This document shows, piece by piece, positions 33,961 through 41,650 of a stretch of 64,000 bases of DNA. The position numbers and the translations under genes were made by a program. The notes under the pieces are model-generated. The model was not told the DNA's origin. It saw only the letters and a list, made by a program, of their open reading frames with translations, and did not search any database. Positions within the stretch are counted from its first letter, which is position 1. Every line of letters starts with the position of its first letter. This DNA is from Caldilineae bacterium (GTDB lineage: Bacteria > Chloroflexota > Anaerolineae > JAAEKA01), in contig JACKBK010000001.1 of NCBI GenBank assembly GCA_020634555.1, positions 62,001-126,000 on the forward strand, written 5' to 3'.

Positions 33961-34075
33961 TCAGTGACCAGTAAGTAGTTATCAGTTATCAGAAAGAATC
34001 GCCAGAAGTGTATTGGTCAATGAAGCAGTGCAGTCCGCTGGTTACTGATAACTAATAACTGATCACTGGCCACGT
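33961..34075. repeat. Palindromic spacer, sufD-sulfurtransferase
   Basis: Left arm ATCAGTGACCAGTAAGTAGT and TATCAGTTATCAG (33960-33992) pairs with right arm CTGGTTACTGATAACTAAT and AACTGATCACTGG (34037-34068). It is the most regular palindrome of the four suf spacers. Confidence 0.75.
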
Positions 34076-34093
34076 CCCGAGAAGGAGTATTGT

Positions 34094-34939
34094 ATGAAAG
34101 GCTATGTCCATCCCGAGGTGCTGGTGACGACCAGTTGGGTCGCCGAACATTTGAAGGATCCATCGGTACGTGTCGTCGAGTCCAACGAGGATATTCTGCT
34201 GTACGACCTGGGCCACATCCCCGGCGCTGTGCAGATTGACTGGCAGAAGGACCTCAACGACGCCGTGCGCCGCGACTATCTGACGCGCGAGGAATTCGAG
34301 GCGCTGCTTTCGGCCAACGGCATCGGCAACGATACCACGGTCGTCTTCTACGGCGACAAGAACAACTGGTGGGCCTGCTATGCCTTCTGGGTGTTTCACT
34401 TGTTCGGACACGACAACGCCAAAGTGATGGACGGCGGACGCGCCAAGTGGGAGGCCGAAGGGCGGCCCATGGTCAAGGACACACCTGACTATCCGGCAAC
34501 TCCGTACCACGCCCAGGCGCGCGCCGACTACAAGATTCGTGCCTACCGCGATCAGGTGTTGTCTCACGTGCAGGCGAGCCAGCCGCTGGTCGATGTGCGC
34601 TCCCCCGGAGAGTACCGCGGCGAGTTGCTGCACATGCCCAACTATCCTCAGGAAGGCGCGATACGCGGCGGCCATATCCCAGGCGCAAAGAACATCCCTT
34701 GGGCGCGGGCCGCCAACGCCGACGGCACCTTCAAACCGGCTGACGAGCTGCGCGCGATCTACGAGGAGGAGCAAGGCCTGCGACCTGACGACAGCGTTGT
34801 GGCCTACTGCCGCATCGGCGAGCGCTCCAGTCACACGTGGTTCGTGCTGACCTACCTGCTGGGCTATCCCAACGTGCGCAACTACGACGGCAGTTGGACC
34901 GAGTGGGGCAATCTGGTGGGAGTACCCATCGAACGCTAG
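34094..34939 (+). CDS. Thiosulfate sulfurtransferase (two-domain rhodanese)
   Basis: A 281-residue protein with two rhodanese domains. The first (about 5-125) is inactive by sequence; the second has the active loop CRIGER with Cys239 after VVAY. The LVDVRSPGEYRGE segment and the GSWTEWGN end are also typical. It transfers sulfane sulfur from thiosulfate to a thiol acceptor. The CRIGER loop fits thiosulfate rather than 3-mercaptopyruvate enzymes. Placed after sufD where many genomes have the cysteine desulfurase sufS; it may feed sulfur to the scaffold, but that is inference. RBS GAGAAGGAG. Confidence 0.93.
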   Translation: MKGYVHPEVLVTTSWVAEHLKDPSVRVVESNEDILLYDLGHIPGAVQIDWQKDLNDAVRRDYLTREEFEALLSANGIGNDTTVVFYGDKNNWWACYAFWVFHLFGHDNAKVMDGGRAKWEAEGRPMVKDTPDYPATPYHAQARADYKIRAYRDQVLSHVQASQPLVDVRSPGEYRGELLHMPNYPQEGAIRGGHIPGAKNIPWARAANADGTFKPADELRAIYEEEQGLRPDDSVVAYCRIGERSSHTWFVLTYLLGYPNVRNYDGSWTEWGNLVGVPIER

Positions 34940-34971
34940 AATTGACCACAGCGTCGAATTCAGTATAACAG

Positions 34972-35015
34972 GAGGCGAGGCATCTCATCCGAGACGTGCC
35001 TCGCCTCTCTTGATT
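34972..35015 (+). terminator. Rho-independent terminator closing the suf cluster
   Basis: Stem GAGGCGAGGCA (34972-34982) pairs with TGCCTCGCCTC (34997-35007), followed by TCTTGATT. It lies 33 bases after the sulfurtransferase stop and 28 bases before the next ATG. Confidence 0.8.
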
Positions 35016-35034
35016 CCACGTTGCGAGGAGTGAA

Positions 35035-35829
35035 ATGAAAACCTACACCTTTCACGTAAACATTCCCGGCACGGGTCGCGTCTGGCGCAAGCTCGAGATG
35101 ATGGAAGAACATACCCTGGAGGATCTGCACTGGGCGATTCAGCAGGCCTTCGACTTCGATGGCGACCACCTCTATTCGTTCTTCATGAGCGGCAAAGCCT
35201 GGGATCGTTCCACCGAATACAGCCTCCCCGATGATGCGGTTGGCTGGGCCGACGAGGACGATGAGGATGATGACTTCGACATCGATATTGGATTCGGCGC
35301 CGGCAGTGATGAGGCCGACGAGGACGAAGAGTTCGATCCTGAGATCGACGAGGCGACGGTGGAAGCCATCCGCGGGTCGTTGGGCGATACGCCGCCGCCC
35401 GAGTCCTTTGAAGAGATGCTCAATCTGATAAGCAGCAACGACGAGTTGCGCGGGCAGATGGTCAAGTTGATGGCCAAGCAGACGGGCATCCCTGAATTCA
35501 TGGCTGACATGTTGTTCAAGAACGCCAATGCACTGATGGGCATGATGGGTGAAGGGGAACTGGAAGAGATGTTGGCCGAGGACGATGTGCAGGGTGATGT
35601 GCGCGAGACCACAATCGCCTCTCTCAACTTGCAGCCCGACCAGCGTTTTCTGTATCTGTTCGACTACGGCGATGAATGGCGCTTCAATGTGAGGCTGGAC
35701 AGGATCGGCGCTGAAGAAGAAGCTGGCGTCGAATACCCGCGCATCGTCGAAGCGATCGGCGACCCACCGCCGCAATACCCCGAGTGGGAAGACGAAGACG
35801 ACGATAACGACGCGGCGTGGGACGATTGA
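35035..35829 (+). CDS. Plasmid pRiA4b ORF-3 family protein
   Basis: 264 residues. The N-terminus (YTFHVNIPGTGRVWRKLEM, LHWAIQQAFDFDGDHLYSFF) and the C-terminus (FLYLFDYGDEWRFNVRL) are the two halves of the PRiA4_ORF3 domain, here split by an insert of about 130 residues that is very acidic (DEDDEDDDFDIDIGF) followed by a helical part. The family is widespread, sometimes next to transposases, and its function is unknown. No inverted repeats or transposase accompany it. RBS GAGGAG before ATG 35035. Confidence 0.85.
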   Translation: MKTYTFHVNIPGTGRVWRKLEMMEEHTLEDLHWAIQQAFDFDGDHLYSFFMSGKAWDRSTEYSLPDDAVGWADEDDEDDDFDIDIGFGAGSDEADEDEEFDPEIDEATVEAIRGSLGDTPPPESFEEMLNLISSNDELRGQMVKLMAKQTGIPEFMADMLFKNANALMGMMGEGELEEMLAEDDVQGDVRETTIASLNLQPDQRFLYLFDYGDEWRFNVRLDRIGAEEEAGVEYPRIVEAIGDPPPQYPEWEDEDDDNDAAWDD

Positions 35830-36608
35830 GGACAAATGGCTGGCGCGCCGGGTTCCTCATCCTGCTGCTGCTCCTCGTCCAGCTACCCGGCAGCGCCCGC
35901 GCCCAGGAAAACCTGCCGCCGCGGCTGTTCCTGCCGCTGATCGCCGCTTCGTCACGTTGCCAGGCGAATACAGGCGAAAACTACACCGCCATCACCGTCG
36001 AGCCGCCGCCTACTGACCGGCCAGCCGCCGAGCACGCCGACTTGAATCTTGCGTTACGCAGCTACACTCCGACCGACGGCTTCCTTGGATTGGTGGATTA
36101 CACCGGCGCAACTGACCCGTTGGCGCCGCAGCTTTACGGGTTGTTCAGCGACGAACGAACAGGGCAATTCACAAGGCTACACCGGGTCTACGACTGGAAT
36201 TGGGCCTGCAACTGCCGCGGCGGCCCGCTTGCCTACCCACCGGTGACGCTGGCTGAGCTGGCAACTGCGCCCGGCGAGTTGATCCGGGTCCCCAACTCCG
36301 GCTACACCATCGGCGGCGGCTACGAGGTTCTTGTTCTCTACGCAACACCGGAACGCATCACCCTGAAATACACGCGCAACGACAACGTGGTCCACGGGTT
36401 TACCCTGCATCTGGAAGGCGTCTGTATCGATCCGCACCTGCTGGCGCTTTACCAGGCATCAAACGCCGCGGGCCGTGGCAATTTGCCTGCCCTGCGCGCT
36501 GGACAAGCAGTGGGGCGCGCCGAAGACGACACCATCGGCGTCGCGATCCGCGACTCGGGCACGTTTCTCGACCCTCGCTCGCGCAAGGATTGGTGGCGTG
36601 GACGATGA
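35826..36608 (+). CDS. Secreted protein of unknown function
   Basis: About 260 residues. A strong signal peptide (GFLILLLLLVQLPGSARAQ) is followed by PPRLFLPLIAASS, a stretch common after signal peptides in Chloroflexota. The mature part has two cysteine pairs (SSRCQAN, WACNCRGG, GVCIDP) and no family I recognise. The TTG at 35826 overlaps the stop codon of the previous gene (TTGA) and suggests translational coupling; GTG 35817 is the other candidate. It probably acts outside the cell or at the membrane face. Confidence 0.72.
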   Translation: MRTNGWRAGFLILLLLLVQLPGSARAQENLPPRLFLPLIAASSRCQANTGENYTAITVEPPPTDRPAAEHADLNLALRSYTPTDGFLGLVDYTGATDPLAPQLYGLFSDERTGQFTRLHRVYDWNWACNCRGGPLAYPPVTLAELATAPGELIRVPNSGYTIGGGYEVLVLYATPERITLKYTRNDNVVHGFTLHLEGVCIDPHLLALYQASNAAGRGNLPALRAGQAVGRAEDDTIGVAIRDSGTFLDPRSRKDWWRGR

Positions 36609-36637
36609 CTGAAAGAGCAGTGAACCTGTATAGGTGC

Positions 36638-36666
36638 TTGACCATTCAGAACATGTGCGATAAGAT
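36638..36666 (+). promoter_or_regulatory. Promoter of the VapBC-like pair
   Basis: TTGACC (36638-36643), 17 bases, TAAGAT (36661-36666), 49 bases before the antitoxin ATG. Confidence 0.55.
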
Positions 36667-36714
36667 TCTCCCCAGACGTTATCGAGACTGCGATAGACAA
36701 CAATGGAGCTAACG

Positions 36715-36984
36715 ATGAATGGACTAACCACCCTCACACTGGTAACTGGCAGCACTGTGACAATACCTGTGCCCGCAGAACTGCTGTATCGACAAGTTGA
36801 AGTGACCATCGTGCCTGTTGAAGAGAGTGGAGATTGGCGAGACTTACCACCAAACGGAACGGCGGTAGCTGCGCTATTGCAGGAGTTGGCAACGGCTGGC
36901 GGCGTTCAGAGCATTGAGGATCCAGTTGTCTGGCAACGCGAACAGCGGCGCGACAGGCCACTTCCGGGGCGTGAACGTCAATGA
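36715..36984 (+). CDS. Putative antitoxin paired with a PIN-domain toxin
   Basis: An 89-residue protein I cannot assign to a named antitoxin family. The N-terminal half is beta-rich (LTTLTLVTGSTVTIPVPAELLYRQVEVTIVPVEE), which could be a small AbrB-like or unusual DNA-binding part; the C-terminal half is helical and charged (WQREQRRDRPLPGRE), as in antitoxin tails that wrap their toxin. ATG 36715 was chosen over 36703 because GGAG lies 7 bases before it. Its stop overlaps the toxin start by 4 bases (ATGA). The antitoxin role rests on this arrangement. Confidence 0.65.
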   Translation: MNGLTTLTLVTGSTVTIPVPAELLYRQVEVTIVPVEESGDWRDLPPNGTAVAALLQELATAGGVQSIEDPVVWQREQRRDRPLPGRERQ

Positions 36985-37376
36985 TTCTGCTTGACTCCAA
37001 TATCATTATCTATGCAACTCAACCAGAGCATTCATTTCTCTTGGAGATGATGCGAGACCGTTATGTGTTTGTTTCCACGATCACCAAAGTGGAAGTATTG
37101 GGGTATCACAAGCTGACGACCACAGAACGTAGTTCATTGGAGAATTTTTTCCGCAACACGTTTCAGTTACCAGTTACGGCTCCGATCATCGACCGCGCGA
37201 TCCATATTCGCCAGAAGCGCAAGATTGGACTTGCCGATTCCTTGATTGCTGCAACCGCGCTGGTCCACTCTGTTTTATTGGTCACGCGAAATACAGTTGA
37301 CTTCATTTGGATACCGGATCTTCAAGTGCTGAACCCATTCCAAGATCAAATCCCCAACGATGAAGCCAGTGCTTAG
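36981..37376 (+). CDS. PIN-domain protein, VapC-like toxin
   Basis: 131 residues with the PIN nuclease fold. LLDSNIIIYA gives the first acidic residue, TKVEVLGY the glutamate, and LADSLIAATAL the third acidic residue; LVTRNTVDF ends the domain. VapC toxins are Mg-dependent ribonucleases that cut tRNA or rRNA and are held inactive by the cognate antitoxin. The 4-base overlap with the small upstream gene and the shared promoter fit a VapBC-type pair. The last 17 bases overlap the following acetyltransferase gene. Confidence 0.88.
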   Translation: MILLDSNIIIYATQPEHSFLLEMMRDRYVFVSTITKVEVLGYHKLTTTERSSLENFFRNTFQLPVTAPIIDRAIHIRQKRKIGLADSLIAATALVHSVLLVTRNTVDFIWIPDLQVLNPFQDQIPNDEASA

Positions 37377-37881
37377 GATTCTTTCCTCTCCGTTCACGAT
37401 TCGTCCCTTGCGACCCGGAGATTGGCTGTCTGTCCGTCGCATCTACGCGGAGGGACTTGCCACCGGTCAGGCAACGTTCGAGACCGAACCGCCGGATTGG
37501 GAACAATGGAATCGGGATCACCGCGCTGACTGCCGCCTGATCGCAGAGGTCGATGGGGCGGTCGCGGGCTGGGCAGCGTTAACGCCGGTGTCGGGCCGTT
37601 GTGTCTACGCTGGGGTGGCAGAGGTCAGCATCTACGTGGCCGAGGCGGTTAGAGGACGCGGCGTGGGACGAGCGTTGTTGCAAGCTCTGGTGGCCGCGGC
37701 AGAAGAGACCGGCATCTGGACGTTGCAGGCAGGTATTTTTCCGGAGAACGCAGCCAGCGTCGCGCTGCACGAACGATGTAGCTTTCGAGTCGTCGGCGTC
37801 CGCCAGCGCCTGGGGCAAATGAACGGCGTCTGGCGCGATGTGCTGCTGATGGAGCGCCGCAGTCAAACAGTGGGAATGTGA
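37360..37881 (+). CDS. GNAT family N-acetyltransferase (phosphinothricin acetyltransferase-like)
   Basis: 173 residues. FTIRPLRPGDWLSVRRIYAEG and ATFETEPPDWEQW match the Pat/YncA subgroup; VSIYVAEAVRGRGVGRALLQALV is the acetyl-CoA-binding loop with R-G-x-G-x-G/A. The subgroup acetylates small amines such as phosphinothricin or methionine sulfone derivatives; the true substrate here is unknown. It overlaps the PIN gene by 17 bases and converges with rsmD, overlapping its end by 19 bases. Confidence 0.87.
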   Translation: MKPVLRILSSPFTIRPLRPGDWLSVRRIYAEGLATGQATFETEPPDWEQWNRDHRADCRLIAEVDGAVAGWAALTPVSGRCVYAGVAEVSIYVAEAVRGRGVGRALLQALVAAAEETGIWTLQAGIFPENAASVALHERCSFRVVGVRQRLGQMNGVWRDVLLMERRSQTVGM

Positions 37882-38450
37882 CGAACGGCCTCCTGTACCG
37901 GCTCAAAGAATATCAACCGGGTGGAACCGTATTGCCGCTCGTCGTAGCGTACGAGGTTTTGTAGCAGCAAGTCAGGATCGTCTTCCTTGGGGTGAATTTG
38001 CACTACGGTCTGCCCTTCAGCGGTCAGCAGCTCTGGCCGGCGGTCAATCTGCAGCAGGGCTTTCTGCCATAGCTCCTGATACTGGGGCGGAGCAACGTAG
38101 ATCAGGTCGAAGTGGCCGACATCCGCCCTGCGCAGGTAATCGAACGCGTCGCCGCGCACGACATGGGAGCGATCATTGACGCCGGTATAGCTCAAGTTCT
38201 GGCCCAGCACCCGGATCGCCTGGTTGCTGCGCTCCACGAACACCACCTCGGCCGCACCCCGGCTGAGAGCTTCAATGCCTACCGCGCCGGTACCGCCGAA
38301 CAGATCCAGCCAGCGCGTGCCAACCACCATCTCCTGCGACACCAGGATGCTGAACAGCGCCGTCTTGACCCGGTCGGTGATCGGCCGTGTCGCGTCGCCC
38401 GGCACGCTTTGCAAGGTACGACCTTTGGCAGTTCCGGCGATCACGCGCAT
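37863..38450 (-). CDS. rsmD: 16S rRNA (guanine(966)-N(2))-methyltransferase RsmD
   Basis: 195 residues, the normal length. MRVIAGTAKGRTL and TRPITDRVKTALFSIL are the RsmD opening; WLDLFGGTGAVGIEALSRGA is the AdoMet site. The catalytic motif IV, usually DPPY/F, reads VAPPQY here (Ala for the Asp). Function: methylation of G966 in 16S rRNA during 30S assembly. The start at 38450 is ATG with no strong RBS. Confidence 0.9.
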   Translation of the reverse strand: MRVIAGTAKGRTLQSVPGDATRPITDRVKTALFSILVSQEMVVGTRWLDLFGGTGAVGIEALSRGAAEVVFVERSNQAIRVLGQNLSYTGVNDRSHVVRGDAFDYLRRADVGHFDLIYVAPPQYQELWQKALLQIDRRPELLTAEGQTVVQIHPKEDDPDLLLQNLVRYDERQYGSTRLIFFEPVQEAVRHIPTV

Positions 38451-38517
38451 CGTCGCGTCCCTGATCCGATCTGACTCTCCGCTGTTTTCCTTCTTTCCAT
38501 TTTTACCCTTCTTTCCC

Positions 38518-39051
38518 TCACTCGAAGCGCCCGAAACGAACCAGCCCGGCCAGCCTTTCCGGCTCCCACAATCGCCGGTCAGCTACGAACCAGCCCAACA
38601 GCCCCGCGCCGATCACCTCAAACGTCACCAGCAACGGTTCGTCGCGAATGATCTTGAGATAGGCATCCAGAATTGCGGCTGGCGAACCGACGTGCTTCCA
38701 GTGATGAAAGCGGCGGCCGCGCAGCGGCCAGAGCAGCGTCTGCGAGAAACTCCACATCCGGTCGGCCAGCAGATGGCCGGAGAAGGCCAGCAGGTAGGGC
38801 AGCGTGCGACGCAACTGGCCCGTGGCCGCTGCAGCCAGCCAGACTCCGCCGTGCAACAACGCAGTGTGGCCAAACAGCAGCGCAGCTTCGGAGTCGGTCA
38901 TCACAAAGGTCGCCAACGGCTTGTCAATGGCGTCAGGCAGGACAGCGCAGAGCGCCATCAGGCGATAGTCAGTATCCTCGAAAAGCCCGGCGCCGCGTTG
39001 TAGCAGGTTCAGCGCAGCCCAGGTGAATTCAATGTGTCCGGTAGGAAGCAT
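38518..39051 (-). CDS. YdjM-like integral membrane protein (predicted metal-dependent hydrolase)
   Basis: 177 residues. TGHIEFTWAALNLLQ, LMALCAVLPDAIDKPL, LLFGHTALLHG and FSGHLLADRMW carry His and Asp residues typical of the YdjM/DUF457 membrane hydrolase family, whose substrate is unknown. Two to three hydrophobic segments are present. It is transcribed towards rsmD, 67 bases away, and may be its operon partner. Confidence 0.7.
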   Translation of the reverse strand: MLPTGHIEFTWAALNLLQRGAGLFEDTDYRLMALCAVLPDAIDKPLATFVMTDSEAALLFGHTALLHGGVWLAAAATGQLRRTLPYLLAFSGHLLADRMWSFSQTLLWPLRGRRFHHWKHVGSPAAILDAYLKIIRDEPLLVTFEVIGAGLLGWFVADRRLWEPERLAGLVRFGRFE

Positions 39052-39462
39052 TATCTCGCGATGATTGCACGGCGCTTTGCCGGATCGACAGATGCGATTC
39101 CATCAGCGCCTATTACGAACAGGTTTCGTTCTCAGACGGGCCGACGTATTATAGCGGTCAGAGCAGGTTCCAGCAATTGCTGTCGCGCTTTACCCTTAGC
39201 CAAAGAGGTGGAAGTCACCGACCTAAGGACAGAGCGTTGCTTAACTGCCCATAGCGAGCCTACAAGATCGTCTTCCCTCGTTTCCCATCCTTCCCATTCC
39301 CACTCTTTCCACACCCTCCCCACCACCTCTCCACAGCTTCTCCATAGGCAACTGCTATACTGCATGGTAGATAAGCAAAACGCCTGCTGCGATGCAGGCG
39401 ACATCAATAGATCAAAGCGTTCCGGTCGAAGATCGGGCGCAGCCACCAGGAGAGGTAACACC
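39052..39462. other. Intergenic region with structured leader of the 39463 gene
   Basis: 39052-39350 shows no gene I would support; an open frame runs through it but has no coding character. A TATACT at 39356-39361 is a possible -10. The following leader holds a 7-bp hairpin CGCCTGC-TGCGAT-GCAGGCG (39381-39400), then ATCAAAGCG and a second hairpin CCGGTC-GAA-GATCGG, before the ribosome-binding site. It could be a cis-regulatory RNA, but matches no family I can confirm. Confidence 0.4.
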
Positions 39463-39951
39463 ATGAACAAGAACTGGAAACGTGTAGGAATGACAGCAGC
39501 GGTGCTGGCGATGTCGGCACTGATGGTCTTCGCCGGAGCGGCGTTCGCCCAAGGCAACGGTCCCGGCATCAGCGCAGGGCAGGCGGCTGGTCAGGTGAAC
39601 CAGTATGGCAGCGGCACCGGCACTGGTACCCCGATCTACGGGCAGGCGAACCAATACGGCAGCAGCGCAGGACAGACTGCTGGGCAGTTGAACCAATACG
39701 GCAACGGCAGCGGCACCGGCACACCGGTCTACGGACAGGCGAACCAATACGGCAACGGCAGCGTTGGCGCCGGCTACGGCAACGGAACCTGTGACGGCAC
39801 CTGCACCGGCACACCCGGCCAGAGCGGCAGTGGCCCGAACTGGAGCGACGCCGACGGCGACGGCACGTGCGACAACTACGGCACCATGCAGCAGCAGAAC
39901 ATGCGTGGCAGCCAGGGCGGCGGCATGATGAACGGACGCGGCAACCGCTAA
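39463..39951 (+). CDS. Secreted Gly/Gln/Asn/Tyr-rich repeat protein
   Basis: 162 residues. Signal peptide ends AGAAFA before QGNGPG. The mature chain is low-complexity with four QVNQYG/QANQYG/QLNQYG repeats alternating with GTGTGTPIYG-type segments, then a Cys-containing part (GTCDGTCTG) and SDADGDGTCDN, which looks like a single thrombospondin type 3 or EF-hand-like calcium loop. The end is Met/Gln/Gly rich. Such composition suggests a flexible extracellular or surface protein, perhaps aggregating. RBS AGGAGAGG. A bidirectional terminator follows. Confidence 0.8.
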   Translation: MNKNWKRVGMTAAVLAMSALMVFAGAAFAQGNGPGISAGQAAGQVNQYGSGTGTGTPIYGQANQYGSSAGQTAGQLNQYGNGSGTGTPVYGQANQYGNGSVGAGYGNGTCDGTCTGTPGQSGSGPNWSDADGDGTCDNYGTMQQQNMRGSQGGGMMNGRGNR

Positions 39952-39975
39952 GAACTCAGGAAGTCCTCCTTCACC

Positions 39976-40005
39976 AAAGAGGCCGGGCATTTGCCCGGCT
40001 TCTTT
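39976..40005. terminator. Bidirectional Rho-independent terminator
   Basis: AAAGAGGCCGGGCA pairs with TGCCCGGCTTCTTT across a 2-base centre, giving A-rich and T-rich flanks on both sides. It serves the repeat protein gene and the convergent radical SAM gene. Confidence 0.85.
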
Positions 40006-40059
40006 GATTCGGCAGCGGCTGATCAGACGGCTTCGATGCGATGTAATCTGCGTCCCGCG

Positions 40060-41556
40060 TCACATCGCCGCCTGGTGGCTGTCGATCTTGCTCTTGTGGG
40101 TGTTGGCGTTGTAGGTGACCACCTTGCCGGCGTAGCGTTCCTTCACCGCGCGCAGCGGGCCGACGTTGTCCACCAACCGCCCGCCGGCGCGCTTGGCCGG
40201 CCCTTCCCAGTAATAGCCAAACTGCTGGTTCATCCAGCGCCAGCGCAGCAGCCCGTAGTACGGTTTCAACAGCCAGTGTCCCTGGCTGCGCCCGACGTAG
40301 AGGATGTCGTTTATCTCACACATCGCGCTGGCCTCAGACTCGCTGACCCAGGGCGTGTTGCCGCGGTTCAGGTCGAACTCAGCCCAGCCCTCCTGGTTGT
40401 CGGGCGGCACGTAGCCGCGCGACAGCGCGTCCGGCCAGAGCGGCGTTCCCGGATACGGCATGTAGACGCAGACCGAGCAGCGCGCGTTGGCGTTGATCCG
40501 GCACAGCCGGTCGATCAGTTCCAGCGTGATACGCCGTTCCTCCGGTCCTTCCTCCGGCAGCCCGACGATGAAGCTCAGGTTGGCCTCGATGTGCGGCGCA
40601 TGCTCGGCCAGATTGCGCACACCTATCTCGATCCACTCGGCTTTCTGGTCCTTGGCAATGGAGTCCAGGACGGCCTGGCTGCCGCTTTCCGCGCCGATGT
40701 TGACCCACTGGCAGCCGGTCTCCACCATCCACCGGATAAACTCCGGCTTGAGCAACTGCACCCGTACCTGCCCACTCCAGGGCATATTCACTTTTTCTAC
40801 CAGCCGCTGCATCGGCTTGATGCGGCCGAAGAGATAGTCGTCGGCGTAGTCCACCGCGTTGATGCCGTGGTGCTTCTTGAGCCAGTTGATCTGGTCGACG
40901 ATGAACTGGTCGCTGTGCTGGCGCCAGGTGCGCTTCATGACGATCTCGTTGTAGCAGAACGCGCAACGGAACGGACAGCCGCGGCTGATATAGACCGGGA
41001 TAGCGCGGTCGTACGGCCCGGATTGCAGCAAATACGCCTCGACATCAGCCAGCAAATCCCAGCGCGGCGAGAAGTCGTCCAGGTTCTGGATGAAGGGCCG
41101 CTCCATGTTGACCACCGGCTGGCCGGCCGCGTCCTTCCAGGCCAGCCCGCGCACCGCTGCCCAGTTGCGCCCGTTGCCCAGCTCGCGGGTGAACTCCTGC
41201 GCCGTCACCTCGCCCTCGTTGATGACGACGAAATCGATGAAGCACTCGCGCAACACCTCCTCCGGCATGATGGTCGCGTGGACGCCGCCCCAGACGGTGG
41301 TGATGCCCAACTCATGGACTCGTTTGGTGGCGTCGATGGTGGCTTTGAGCTGCGGACCGGTGATGGTGCTGAAGCCGACCCACAGCGGCCGCTCACGCTC
41401 GACGGCGCGCACAAACTCGTCCACCTTGTCCTCTTCCTCGTGCCAGATCTGGACAGAATAGCCCTCCTGCATCAGCGCGTCGGCCACGTACATGATGCCG
41501 AAGGGCGGATACATGTCGCGCTCGTTGCGGAAGTTAACCATCATGATGTCGGTCAT
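40060..41556 (-). CDS. B12-binding-domain radical SAM protein
   Basis: 498 residues. A cobalamin-binding-like domain (about 1-140, with WGGVHATIMPEE) precedes the radical SAM core: ISRGCPFRCAFCYN has the CX3CX2C cluster motif (Cys194, Cys198, Cys201), and GAESGSQAVLDSI is the AdoMet-contact strand. The family includes P-methylases, hopanoid and lipid-modifying enzymes such as HpnP/HpnR-like proteins; this one cannot be placed. ATG 41556 has GAGGTGACACG before it. It follows a membrane glycosyltransferase gene, so an envelope lipid or glycan modification is likely but unproved. Confidence 0.9.
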   Translation of the reverse strand: MTDIMMVNFRNERDMYPPFGIMYVADALMQEGYSVQIWHEEEDKVDEFVRAVERERPLWVGFSTITGPQLKATIDATKRVHELGITTVWGGVHATIMPEEVLRECFIDFVVINEGEVTAQEFTRELGNGRNWAAVRGLAWKDAAGQPVVNMERPFIQNLDDFSPRWDLLADVEAYLLQSGPYDRAIPVYISRGCPFRCAFCYNEIVMKRTWRQHSDQFIVDQINWLKKHHGINAVDYADDYLFGRIKPMQRLVEKVNMPWSGQVRVQLLKPEFIRWMVETGCQWVNIGAESGSQAVLDSIAKDQKAEWIEIGVRNLAEHAPHIEANLSFIVGLPEEGPEERRITLELIDRLCRINANARCSVCVYMPYPGTPLWPDALSRGYVPPDNQEGWAEFDLNRGNTPWVSESEASAMCEINDILYVGRSQGHWLLKPYYGLLRWRWMNQQFGYYWEGPAKRAGGRLVDNVGPLRAVKERYAGKVVTYNANTHKSKIDSHQAAM

Positions 41557-41571
41557 CGTGTCACCTCGGGG

Positions 41572-41645
41572 TGTCGTCCAGGTAGATAGGTAGACAGGTA
41601 GACGAGTAAGCAAGTAGACAGGTAGTCAAGTGGACAGGTGGCAGG
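41572..41645. repeat. GGTAGACA low-complexity spacer repeat
   Basis: Degenerate units GGTAGATA/GGTAGACA/AGTAGACA fill the 94-base spacer before the radical SAM gene. It is the same kind of sequence as the suf spacers, without a complementary arm. Confidence 0.6.
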
Positions 41646-41650
41646 TGCAG

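Noticed and set aside
35035..35829. Insertion sequence around the pRiA4b ORF-3 family gene
   Set aside because: No transposase, terminal inverted repeats or target duplication were seen; family name alone does not show mobility.
39365..39462. Cyclic-di-GMP-I riboswitch in the leader of the 39463 gene
   Set aside because: A CAAAGC stretch and hairpins are suggestive, but the conserved junction and tetraloop-receptor bases do not line up and an extra segment is present.
39991..41589. A 532-codon open frame on the plus strand opposite the radical SAM gene
   Set aside because: It is an antisense shadow: the minus strand carries a clear radical SAM protein with CX3CX2C, and the plus-strand translation is His/Arg/Val-rich without any family motif. 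High G+C keeps antisense frames open.
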